Below, one piece after another: positions 42,622-53,300 of a stretch of DNA of 64,000 nt. The stretch comes from Galaxea fascicularis (Eukaryota > Cnidaria > Anthozoa > Scleractinia > Euphylliidae). Location of the stretch: contig OX419345.1 in NCBI GenBank assembly GCA_948470475.1, forward strand, positions 3,662,075 through 3,726,074, read 5' to 3'. The position numbers and the translations under genes were made by a program. The notes below the pieces were generated by a model. It was given only the letters and a program-made list of their open reading frames with translations. It made no database searches and was not told where the DNA came from. Position 1 is the stretch's first letter. Every line of letters begins with the position of its first letter.

Positions 42622-44512
42622 ACTTAATGGTAACTGTATTTCTAGAACTACTCTTAGAGTACTCTTATTTGTTAAACGACGAGATCAAATCAGCCTATGA
42701 GGACATACGAATGAGAGTGCTATGCACATTGTTATCAAGGCCGTAGAGTTGAGTGACCCCGGGGATCTTTTGGCGCAGGCAGTCAAAAGATGACTTCGTG
42801 GTTGGGCTTTTTGAATTTCCACTGTTAGTTTATCGAGTTTAAAGTGGCTTGTAGTTGGCTTTCATGGTCGCGCAAGTGAAGTACGGCTTGTATGATCTGT
42901 TTCCGTATTAACATTGTCTATTGAGACCGCAGTCCCGAGAAACAGAGTCAGTCGTTCGGCCTAATTTTGAATATATGGGTGATTTAGTGTTGCAGATTAA
43001 GTCAATTAAAACGAAGCTCCTTAGAGTGGTATTTATTTATTCACGTCGTTGATTGATTTTTGAAAGCTAGTATTTTCGACAGTGGACTCCTAAAGTAAGA
43101 TATTTCAACTCACACTGGTTTTCGGCCGTGACTCGATCTTGATTTCTTAAGTGTCAATATTTTTCTCAGTTGGGAATATTTGAAAAAAATAAAGTTTTAG
43201 GTACTGGTTACTCGTGCTGTTTAAAATGGTTGATGTCACAGGCTTTCTTACTGAGTAGGCTGTAAGCATAATGCACGGCAGGTAAAAATTTCTTTCGAAC
43301 ATTGGTGTTTTTGAGCAACACAATTCGTGAGAGCAAGAACGCACCCACATAGTGAAAAGGTTTCAGATCGGCAGCCGTATTTAGAAGTCACAATGTAACT
43401 GTGGCAAACTTCTCAACTTGTGAAACACGCGCCCCTGTGTAGAAGTAATTAGAGATTCTTAGTAATGTTGCGTTGAACAGACGTGATGGCTTTCGGTGTA
43501 AGTGGGTTGTAGGTTCTGATATATTTGGGCTCGTTCAAGGCGGGTTCCTGACACAGAAGCAGGGGTTGGTGCATGGACTGACCCGTTGAGAGAAACTGAA
43601 TAGCTCTTTTGTTTATAGGGGCTTACCTTCACGTGGGCGATTGATTTTTTTGGTGGTCTTGTGTTGTGGGCAAATTTCAACAAGTTGGTTAATCTGTGCG
43701 TCAACCCCTTTTTTCAATCGATGACTTTCTTCTTCATTTGATGTACTAACGTGTACAGTTTAGTTTGATAGGAGGTTTTTATTGGTTGATTGATTGATTG
43801 ATTGGAAGCGGCACTTGTCAGCAATATGTTGGTAGGAATAAAAGCGTCGTTACACTGAATTGCTTTTCTTGTCTTGAGATTTCTTTAAACCCAGTGATTA
43901 AGATGTCTGCATTTTCTTCGTGTTGCTGGAGTTTTTGCGTTGAGTAGAGGTCGTTGCCTCCTTATTAACGATTCAACGCCTCAAATAACCCTCCAAGTCT
44001 CCATCCTTTCCCATGAAGATGTTTCTCGGTAACGTAAACATTTTACCGGACAAGTTACGACTAAGCATAAAGTGCATAAAATTTCTCAGTCTAAAAATGC
44101 GCCTTTTCAGTGGCAAGTGGGCACTTTTATTTGGGCTTACCAGAGGAGAGCTTTATAGTCGACAGATGGAGTCAGTTTAAATCTCCGTTGGTAGAGGGCT
44201 TCGTAGTGTTTGCGTCGTGGTAATGATGTGGAGGTCAATATGGCGTGATATCTACACAGAGACGTCGAAAATTGACCGGGTTGCCTTCGGTTCCTTCGCA
44301 TCACTTTTTCAGTGTTCGAAAAAATCGCTGGAAGTTAGTGGCGTTTTGATTACAAAAAGCCGTCGTTATCCCCCAAGTTGATTAATTAGGGGTAACGGGC
44401 GTTTGAGTTGGGATGGAGGGAGTGGATAGCTTGAAAAAGAGAGAATCCTTTCACGAGATCGCGAAAGTTGGGAGTGAGGAACATAATATGGGAATCGGGA
44501 AGTGATAATCAC

Positions 44513-44869
44513 CAGGGTTGCCACGGTTAGGGAAAAGTCCTGGGAAAAACTGATTTTTTTCAAGGTCAGGGAAAAGTCAGGGAATTATGTATGAAGTCAG
44601 GGAATTTCTAAATTCTATCTGAAAGTCAGTGAAAGGTCAGGGAATTTTACATTTGGCTAGCCATTTGGTTTTGGAAAGAGGTTCTTTGGTAGTAAAGCTG
44701 TTCAGTTTCGTTTCAAAAAATCCTTCACAGGAATTGATTTCTTTGGCTTCATTGCTGGCTTTGTTGCCTAAGGATTTGCCTCTGATGGTCAGTGGAAACT
44801 GGTCTTTGGCCATTGAAAAGTCAGTGAAAAGTCTGGGAATTTTTTCTATCCCAATGAGTGGCAACCCTG
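44513..44869. mobile_element. hAT-like MITE (CAGGGTTGCCAC termini)
   Basis: Starts CAGGGTTGCCAC and ends with the near inverse GAGTGGCAACCCTG. The interior repeats GGTCAGGGAAAAGTC and GAAAGTCAGTGAAAGGTC. At 357 bp it is non-autonomous. Flanks TAATCAC and AACCACG do not form a clear duplication. Confidence 0.75.
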
Positions 44870-45437
44870 AACCACGCTTTACTTGGTGATAAAGGGCAGT
44901 ATTACGTTTGGACAAATTCGCTCTTGGAAGTTGTTGACTTGCAAGGTGTACTTGTCCCAAGAACAACGTTTTTAAGGTTCTTTGTAGAAGATGAGAGTTC
45001 TCATGAATTCGTTAGCTCGGTCAAACTAGCACCCGTGTGCTATATAATTATCGAGTTGAAATACAGTTTTTTTTTAAATTTTGATTTGATGTGATTTGAT
45101 GATGTAGTCGCAGTGTATAAGCTCTATCGAACACTTACGGTTTCACCATTTCAGCTAACGCACAGGTTATGAGGATAAAAGAAATGATCAAACATGAAAT
45201 ATCTTGATGATCTAGTAGTATATGAAATACGAGAAGACGAGTTAAGAGAAGTGCATCTTGATGTAAAGGCTTGGGTCTCCAGTTTTGATAGTTTCGTAGA
45301 CAAGACAAGACTGTCGTGTGAGACACGCCAAGGTCAAATTCAGCTACTGTACATAGTTTAATCTCTGTTAGCGAACAAAATCGCTTGTTACTCTTATCCT
45401 GCGTTGTGGGTGCTTATCCTGCATAAGGCAATACTGG

Positions 45438-45700
45438 GGGAGCAGGTTTGGCGCAGTGGTGAGAGGGCTCGCCTTCCTTCCACCAATGTTTCCCGGGTAC
45501 GCTTCTTGGACTCGGCGTTATAACTCCGCTGAGTTTGTTGGTTCTCTACTCTGCTCCGCGAGGTTTTTCTCCGGGTACTCCGGTGTTCCCCTCTCCTCAA
45601 AAACGTTTGATTTGAATTAGTTGATTTATGAGTAGAGGAGCATCTGTGCTCGGCTAGAAAGATCTGAGACATTAAGTTAATATTAAATTTATTATTACTG
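45438..45700 (+). mobile_element. SINE family S, near full length
   Basis: Head GGTTTGGCGCAGTGGTGAGA (A-box-like) with GGGCTCGCC. The expected B box position has only CCCGGGTACGC. The body has TTTGTTGGTTCTC, GCTCCGCGAGGTTTTTCTCC, GGGTACTCCGGTGTTCCCCT and GTGCTCGGCTAGAAAGATCT, with a tail TTTATTATTACTG. It lies about 80 bp before the splice acceptor of calcium sensor copy 3. Confidence 0.82.
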
Positions 45701-45804
45701 TCGAAACCGTTGGTTTAGAGTGTCTGGTCACAGTGGGCTTGACTAACAGAGACGGTGTGGTTTGTTTTGGTTCAGCAGGTTCGGCTGTGCTTGAGAGATA
45801 AAAC

Positions 45805-46386
45805 ATGGGGAAGCAGAACAGCAAACTGAAGCCCGAGCAGCTGTCCGACTTAAAACAACAGACGGAATTCAATGAGCAAGAGCTACAGGAATGGTACAAG
45901 GGCTTCCTCAAGGACTGTCCCAGTGGCCATTTAACGGTTGAAGAGTTCAAAAAAATCTACGGCAACTTCTTCCCTTATGGCGACGCGTCTAAGTTTGCGG
46001 AGCACGTGTTTCGTACTTTCGACGCAAACGATGACGGCTCAATCGATTTCCGTGAGTTCATCTGCGCTTTGTCGGTGACCTCTCGGGGAAAACTAGAGCA
46101 GAAACTCAAGTGGGCCTTCAGCATGTACGACCTGGATGGCAATGGGTTCATTTCAAAGGAGGAAATGCTGGAGATTGTCAGAGCGATCTACAAGATGGTA
46201 GGAAGTGTTATGAAAATGCCAGAAGACGAGAGCACTCCGGAGAAGAGAGTGGAAAAGATTTTCTCACAGATGGATAAGAACCTGGACGGTAAACTGTCTC
46301 TGGCCGAGTTTATTGAAGGGGCTAAGAGTGACCCGTCGATTGTTCGCTTACTCCAATGCGACCCCGCATCGGGCGGGTCTGGCTGA
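45805..46386 (+). CDS. Neurocalcin/hippocalcin-like neuronal calcium sensor, copy 3
   Basis: One exon, 193 residues, with ATG in ATAAAACATGGGGAAG. It begins [22 protein letters not shown]1 is inactive, EF2 [14 protein letters not shown]3 [12 protein letters not shown] and EF4 [12 protein letters not shown] are intact, and the end is [12 protein letters not shown]. The family is the myristoylated neuronal calcium sensors, with hippocalcin and neurocalcin as nearest relatives. Like its two neighbours it has no intron in the coding region and a splice acceptor about 26 bp before the ATG. AATAAA at 46747-46752 is a likely polyadenylation signal, giving a short 3' UTR of about 380 bp. Confidence 0.95.
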   Translation: MGKQNSKLKPEQLSDLKQQTEFNEQELQEWYKGFLKDCPSGHLTVEEFKKIYGNFFPYGDASKFAEHVFRTFDANDDGSIDFREFICALSVTSRGKLEQKLKWAFSMYDLDGNGFISKEEMLEIVRAIYKMVGSVMKMPEDESTPEKRVEKIFSQMDKNLDGKLSLAEFIEGAKSDPSIVRLLQCDPASGGSG

Positions 46387-47256
46387 AAACCAGAGACAGC
46401 CAATTGCACCCTGGAGTAGACCTTGAAATTCTTTAATGCTCTTTTCATATTCTGTAGCAACACATAGTAGTGACACACATCTTTGTTACTAGAACAAGCT
46501 CTTCAATTTTCGTTGGCTTTTAGGGTGTTTTCCATTAGAAATTGCACAGAACCCTAATTACAACTATTCTTAAAATGCACTCCTTCGTTTTAAAGCAGTT
46601 AAACTTCTTGTAAAATACCAATCCGTATTAGTTGGCGTGGCTAGTTTGGAAAGTGCTTCTTTTGTACTGAGAAGAACGCTTTGCGTAATCAATCGCGATG
46701 TTTATCTATCCAGGAGGCCGCTTTGCCTTCCTAAGATATTTAAGTGAATAAAACAACATTTTGATTCTCCAACATAGTTGACATGTGTTGTGCCTCCAGT
46801 CCGAAGAATTAAAGAACATGGTAAGTGCAAATATCTCAAGCACCTTTCCTGGGCCAAGTTTCTCTGCCTTAACCTTTAACCATCAAGAGTGACCGTTGCT
46901 ATTTCTCCCTATAGTAACAATGCTTAATCAAGCATGAAAGTTGTGAGAAAAAGGGAAGTGATCAACAAGTAACAATGGTCTTGATTGTTTAACCTATAAT
47001 CACAAAAATTAAAATTTCCTCGATTGTGATTGGCTTAAAAAACTCCTATTTTCCACTAATTCACTTGCCAAGTTGTTATCGGACAGTTCAACAAGCCAAT
47101 AAGCCAATCACATTCAAAGTAGTATTTTAAATCAACCAATCACAACCTTGGTTTCAATACGCCTCCTTTGGCAGTATTTTAATGCAAAATTTCATACTCG
47201 TGGTAAACAAATCGGACTCCCGCTGCGCGTCCTCCGATTTTGTTATCACTCGTATG

Positions 47257-47304
<48 letters not shown>

Positions 47305-48216
47305 TGGCGAGTAATTTCAAAATCGGACGAGCGCGCAGCGCGAGTTCGATTTGAAATTACGAGCACGATTACCCCCTGAATTGTATGACACGAGGTCCAA
47401 TTACTAATTAATCGTATCTATAGCAAATTTCGAGGTTAAGAAGATTTTGAAACCTCCTCTGGGTGAAAAAGTCAGTGGTATGTTCCAGCAGTCTTACAAA
47501 CAGTAGGAAAACATTATGAAGGAAGCCATTTAAGTGCACGTAATTGACGCGTGAATGGCATGGGTGTCCAATTACAAAAAGTTGTAATTGGATACCTGTA
47601 ATTGGACACCCACGTGATCGCTCGCCGATTACGCGACAAATAGGCGCGCGTAGAACCAATCAGAATTGAGAATTTTGTTATAGATACGATTATAGACCGA
47701 ATTGGACTCCACTCAGTCCTATTACCATTACTTATCATCACCATAGAAAATATATGAAGAGCAGTGTGAAGAATACACATGTTGATATTGGAGTTTAAAG
47801 GGTTGATTAATATTGGGTGATTCCCGAGTCTCGGTTTCGTCTTCCCGAATAAACCACTCGGTTTCGACAAACAGGTAGAAACCGTTCAGGGTTGATTGGG
47901 CAATTGAGTCGGCTGTGAAACAAACTGTGCACTTTGTTAACAGAGAACTGGCAACTGTGCACACGATGACTGGACAATTAGGTCTACAATCACCGTTACT
48001 GTGAAACTCACAAAAACGTGAATACTACAGATTTTTCTGGAATGGCTATTGAGTTGCAAACAAACAAAAAATTAGATAGAATAGCTAAACCGCAAACTGT
48101 AACATCGGTCACTTTTGTGCTTAGTTGTTTCTTGCAGTGTCGACAAAAAAATAGGGAGTGAGTCTCAATTTAGACCACTCTATCGAAAAATTGAAAACTT
48201 TGCGCTACTCGCTCAA
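46387..48216. other. 3' UTR of copy 3 and repeat-rich spacer
   Basis: After the polyadenylation signal at 46747 come repeat blocks: 46870-46990 (TTTCTCCCTATAGTAACA, also at about 60187), the inverse copy of family F (46985-47420) and a second run at 47600-47770 (TTGTTATAGATACGATTATA, CCATAGAAAATATATGAAGA). No gene was recognised. Confidence 0.55.
46985..47420. repeat. Dispersed repeat, family F copy 2 (inverse), with internal hairpin
   Basis: Matches 24870-25320 on the other strand (TTCCTCGATTGTGATTGGCT, TGTTATCGGACAGTTCAACA, CAAATCGGACTCCCG). At 47286-47395 it has a hairpin: TACAATTCAGGGAGTAATC against GATTACCCCCTGAATTGTA, with inner arms GTAATTTCAAAATCG / CGATTTGAAATTAC. Confidence 0.8.
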
Positions 48217-48552
48217 ACAGTGCGCGCTCTGATTGTGTCAACAGCAAAGTAGAAACAACGCGCTCTGATTGGACCATTGTGTTGTCAGCAAAGAACAAAT
48301 AAAACGCGCGTCAGCAGAGAGCAAAATGCGCTCTTCGATTGGACCATTGTGTCGTCAGCAAAGAACAAGTAATACGCGCGTCAGCAAAGAAGAAATAGTG
48401 TGCGCTTCTATTGGAGCATTGCGCCGTCAGCAAAGAACAAACAATACACGCGTCAGCAAGGAACAAATAGTGCACGCTTCGATTGGACGATTGTGTTGTC
48501 AGCAAAGAAGAAACATTGCGCGCGTCAGCAAAGAACACAGTGCGCGCTTTGT
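48217..48552. repeat. Minisatellite, 70-72 bp units
   Basis: Four to five units carry CGATTGGACCATTGTG, TCAGCAAAGAACAAAT and ACGCGCGTCAGCAAAG. The GATTGG block recurs at 48267, 48337, 48409 and 48481. Decayed related units (GCGCTCTTATTGGATAATTC, CAGAAACAGCG) occur at 49800-49990. Short open frames across it are by-products of the repeat. Confidence 0.88.
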
Positions 48553-49929
48553 GAACTTGTCAAATTCAACGTAATTCTCCTGAATTCTTCAGTGGGTGCG
48601 TGACATCATAAAAGGAAAATTACAACGTAAACAATTTTTGAGTTTTTTCCTTTATCACGTAAAAGACATTGGAAATATACCCGCTTGCCTGTTTTCAATT
48701 CGGTGGCGTGCTTTGTTTTGAAAATAGAACAATTCGAATTTCATTTCTCAGTTTTTCATAAGTCATGGAAAATCTTCTTTACGATGAGGTTATTGCGACT
48801 TCAATGATAAAGCACCGACGCAAAAATACGACCAGTCTTTCCATTTTTTCTTTACCTTTGTTAGGGTAAACTTGAACAATGATGTGCTCTCGGCAAAACC
48901 ATTCAAATCTATATCTCATTGTTTCTATCCCGTTTTTGTAAATAAGGACCTTAAGATTTGAGTACGAGTAATTAATTTCAAGCCAGTCACCTCCCCTGAA
49001 CTCTCACTCTTCCTTGTTGCTTACCAGTAGGTCAGGAGATTGTAAAAACAAGATTGATGTCGCCAGTGATCATCTAAAGCACGCGAACAGGGTTTGAAAA
49101 GTCGTACTCGTACTCGATCTCGTACTCGAACTTAAATCTAAAGGTCCCTGATAAGAGAGTCAAGACCACTTTCGCTTGTCTAAAAACTAATGGTACTTAT
49201 TGTTTAAAAGACAGTAACTACCTGGCGTGACGCGCGATTAGCGTGCGCGATCTAAGAAACATTTTAAAAATTTAACCGTGTAAGCAAAGTGACGCGTACG
49301 ATTGGCGTGTGCGAGTTGAGCTTTTTTGCGGTGTGAGTTCAGTTTTTGAGGATTTTTGTGTAAGTTTTCTAGCGTTACCGTTTGGGGGTTTGTTTTATTG
49401 GCCGGTTTAACGTGTTTGGTTTTCGAAGAGTTTCCGTAACCGCTTCCGAACACTTACAGTCTATTACAGCATGAAAGCCTCAAAGCATGAAAACGGACAC
49501 GGGGACCCTCTTTTTATTGCGGTTCTTTGATTTTCTTGAAGTTGAAAACCCTCTTGCAAAGTTTCAAAAAAGTGTATTGGGACTTCTATTTCTGGGGAAT
49601 GGCCTGAAGTTTTTGATGACAACGTGACCGTACAAGTCCAGTTATAGGATACTTCGCTCATAATGTACAACTTGAAGGAGTAATCGCAAAATACTTGCGA
49701 TACCACAAAGTTATATTTTGAAGCCACGTTTTTGTTGCTGAAGCCGTAGTTGTTGCTTAAACTCCCTCCCTTGTCAACAAACAAACGTACAACACTGAGA
49801 AACAGCACGCGCTCTGACAATTGTCGACATGTGGACATGGTGTTGGCAGAGAAGTGGGAACAGTTCGCGCTCTTATTGGATAATTCGTCAGGGAGAGAAA
49901 AACAGAAACAGCGCCCGCCGGGCGCGCGC

Positions 49930-50355
49930 CCTGACTGGGCAGTTATGTCGACAGGCAAATAGAAGCAGCGCTTGCTATGTTCTGATTGGTTGCGCTTGAA
50001 TGGCCAATGGGAATCGTCTCGTTAAGGATACAATCTGAAAATGGAAGCAAGGGTTGGATAATTTTACAATAACCATAAAATTTTATCATTGTGAGGCTGG
50101 CTAAAGATGAGATTCTGCTTCGATCTGGGTAGCTTACTACGCAGAAACGCAGACATTCTTTTGACTTATCACGCAATCGACGTGAGAGAGCGTGACGAGG
50201 CCCAGAGCGCAATCAGCGGATTTGTCGTAGCGAAAGTGACCACGTCATGTAAGTAGACTGATAATCCGGAAAATTCTGGTAGTTAGCAGTCAAGTGAACT
50301 ACGCATTTTGTGCACAAAATTATAGCGCAGCAGTCAGCACAGGTGAATTCTTAAT
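49930..50355 (+). promoter_or_regulatory. Probable RAE1 promoter region
   Basis: Upstream of the RAE1 start are an inverse CCAAT box (ATTGG, 49985-49989), a forward CCAAT (50004-50008), GACCACGTCAT (50239-50249) and an ETS-like CCGGAA (50266-50271). No TATA box was seen. The transcription start is not determined. Confidence 0.35.
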
Positions 50356-53300
50356 ATGTTTGCGACAGCAAACAAAACATTCGGTGCCACTTCGAGTTTC
50401 GGGACGTTTGGATCCACTTCTACCACAACAAATTCTCTTGGTCTTGGAACCAGCGAGAATCCCATGAAAGATGTTGAAGTTCAGTCGCCTCCAGATGACA
50501 CAGTGAGCGCTCTTAGGTTCAGTCCTAAAGCAGACTTTCTTATCGCCTCGTCTTGGGCGAATGATGTAAGTACTGCGCTTCTCTTCGCAAATCTAACCTT
50601 GTCACAAAAATAGTAACTACCGTATATATGACAGCATAACAAACGATTTTCTTCCAGATCTAACAAATACATCGATAGTCTTAATTTGCTTAATTTTCTT
50701 ACTTTCGTTATAAGTCATTTGTAAATTCATGGTGAATTTCACAGGGTTTCAAACCAAGAACGACCACAAAATGAGCACTTTTGTTCAGTACATTTCATTT
50801 GAATGATACGATATTTTCCTTAAGGTTGCAAGCTTCTTAGAACGACTTGTTGAGCATAATAAACAGCTAGCACGATAAGGTTTTTTCAACAGGGTTCATG
50901 TAATCGGGATTTGTTTCAGTGAAAGTATAGAATGCAAGGTTGCTTTTTGATCTTTTTAACAGTAGTGGTCCATCATTACAGCAAAACAGCTACATTTATG
51001 AACAACTACTAAAGCAGGGCTGTCAATCCCCCGAGTCTTCAAATATTGAGAATTGAAAGGGATGTCAGATGACATCATAATGACATGGACATGACATTAT
51101 CATTATCATTGTAACACTTGATCTGATTGGTTTATTTCTGACCGATTGTATTATTACTGATTATTACTTACATTATAGCGGCAATGCTTGCAAGAACAAC
51201 AGTTTGTTGGAGTTTACGAGGAAACATTTTAATTTTGTTATCCACGTTAACAGTAAAATACTACCGAAACAGGTAGACTGTTTTTTGAGAGACTGCCGTG
51301 ACAGTTGCTGTTGGCGACAAGTGGGAATGTTTTGGGTTGTGTGGCTTTACGCCGCTTCATAAAATAGGATGCACGTGATGACATTCCTTTGCTCACCATG
51401 CTTCAATGCTTTAAAATGAAGTTTAGCTCTTTCAAAACATGTTACAACTGAAAGTATTTTATAATATTTCTTTACTCAGGATCACCACCTTCAGCAACAA
51501 TGTCATTGATTATGTTGGCTCTGAGACTTTCTCCTGTACATTTTCCCTCAATAAAAGTTCTGCCCTTGCTATTCGTGGAATAGCGTGCCATATTTCACTT
51601 GGGCTTGAGATGCTTAGGAACGTCATCACATGCACTTAGCTATGTAGTGTCATTTATAGATCACGTGCACATAATTCCATAGGTGTACGGCATTTTTTTG
51701 CCAGGGAGGGCGGTGAACCATTTGCCCAAAAAATTCTTACAAGTTGCCCAAATTTTATGAAACAGTTGAAAGGAAACGAGGGTCATACGATGCACTAACA
51801 ATGGCCTACATATGAATAAATAATTGGCTTTGCCCATCAAATAACTCAAAATGTTCAAAATTTTATTGCTGTGAAAGTCAGCAAACTTCGGTGATTATCC
51901 TGGAGATTCGAGACTCTAATCTGGAGACTGGGAGATACGGTGCAAAATTTTGAGTCTCCCAGATTATTCCGGAGGGTTGACAGCCCTGACTAAAATTGGC
52001 AAGGCACTCAATCACTACCATACGTACATATACACTGTATTCACATGTACCTCTAGGCTTTGGTGATTGCAAAATATACTATTGTTTATGGATTCTTCAC
52101 TTCAGGTTCGATGCTGGGAGGTCAAAGAAAATGGACAGACCATTCCAAAAGCACAGCAGTCTCATACAGGTCCCATTCTGGATTGTTGCTGGCATGATGT
52201 AAGTGAGCAGTCTCTCTGTCTCTATCTGCCACAAATAGTCACTAATATAACAAGAATCTCTATTTCTTCTGATGTCTGGTGGCCCTCTCTGTTAAACTTT
52301 ATACGATGGTCATGGCAAACCTCATATTTTGATTGGAGTTTGAGATTAAAGAAAGTAGACAGAAACAGTGTATGCACGCGCGGATCCAGGGGAGGTGAAA
52401 TGGGTGAATTTTCACCCCCCCCCCCTTTTTCTGAGCCCCCTTCTTTCTTTTCTTTCTTATCCCTCAACCAGACTTTGGTTCTATTACATTATTACAAAAA
52501 TTCACCCCCCATTTCAAAATCCTGGATCCGCGCCTGGTACATGTATAAACCAAGTTATCCCACTTGTGAGAGTGATTGTACTTTGATACCACATGGAGGT
52601 CAAAATTTGGTAAGAACATCAAATAGAATGGTTTTGGCATACCTATGCTGTTATCCTCTAGAAAACTTTGAGTTAGAGATGCTGCCTTTCCTCCAATATA
52701 GCAGCAAAATGGCATACATCAAAATTTCATAGCTGAAATTGGTGGCATTTTCTCATCATTACCTATTTTTGAGTGGCTGTTGCTTTGATGACAGTTCCCA
52801 CATTTTAACCAGTTTTTTTTAGAGTTGTTGCTAAATCCATCATTTACCTCAAGCCTCCTTTTTTGCTTGACAGGGGAAATAATGGAGCAGTACAATACAT
52901 TATTGAAATAGCATAATGCCATCTATTGAAAGGCTTAATTGCCATCATGAGCATGTGCAGTGCATGCATAAAAGCATGCAAAACTTTATACATACATTGC
53001 AAGCATCAATTTACCATTGCTTGTTATAGCCTGAGATCTTTTTTTTGATCTTGCTTCATACATATGAACAGCTTGTTAGAATGGCTCAAAATAACTTGAG
53101 TTACAGATCTCTTTGCAGAGCAGAAACAATGGGAACTTTGTAATCTGATTCTGGATGTTCCTGTTTGTTATAGGATGGTACAAAAGTGTTCACAGCATCT
53201 ACTGACAAACAGTGTAAGATATGGGACCTTAATTCCAATCAGACCATGCAAGTGGCTCAGGTAAACATAACATAACTTTTGCTGCTATAAGCACTTATAA

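Larger units (their letters stand above)
42622..45804. other. Spacer between calcium sensor copies 2 and 3
   Basis: No coding exon recognised. AATAAA signals near 43187 and 43838 could end copy 2 transcripts. It holds a (TTGA)n run at 43784-43803, the inverted-repeat element 44513-44869 and the SINE 45438-45700. The splice acceptor for copy 3 (TTCAGCAG) ends at 45778. Confidence 0.55.

Noticed and set aside
48269..48574. Open frames with repeated QQRTSNTRVSKEQI-like units
   Set aside because: Translation of the 70-72 bp minisatellite; unit lengths of 70 and 72 do not all keep frame and there is no gene context.
49464..49958. 164-residue minus-strand open frame before RAE1
   Set aside because: It partly overlaps decayed minisatellite units, has no recognised domain, and its composition looks non-coding.
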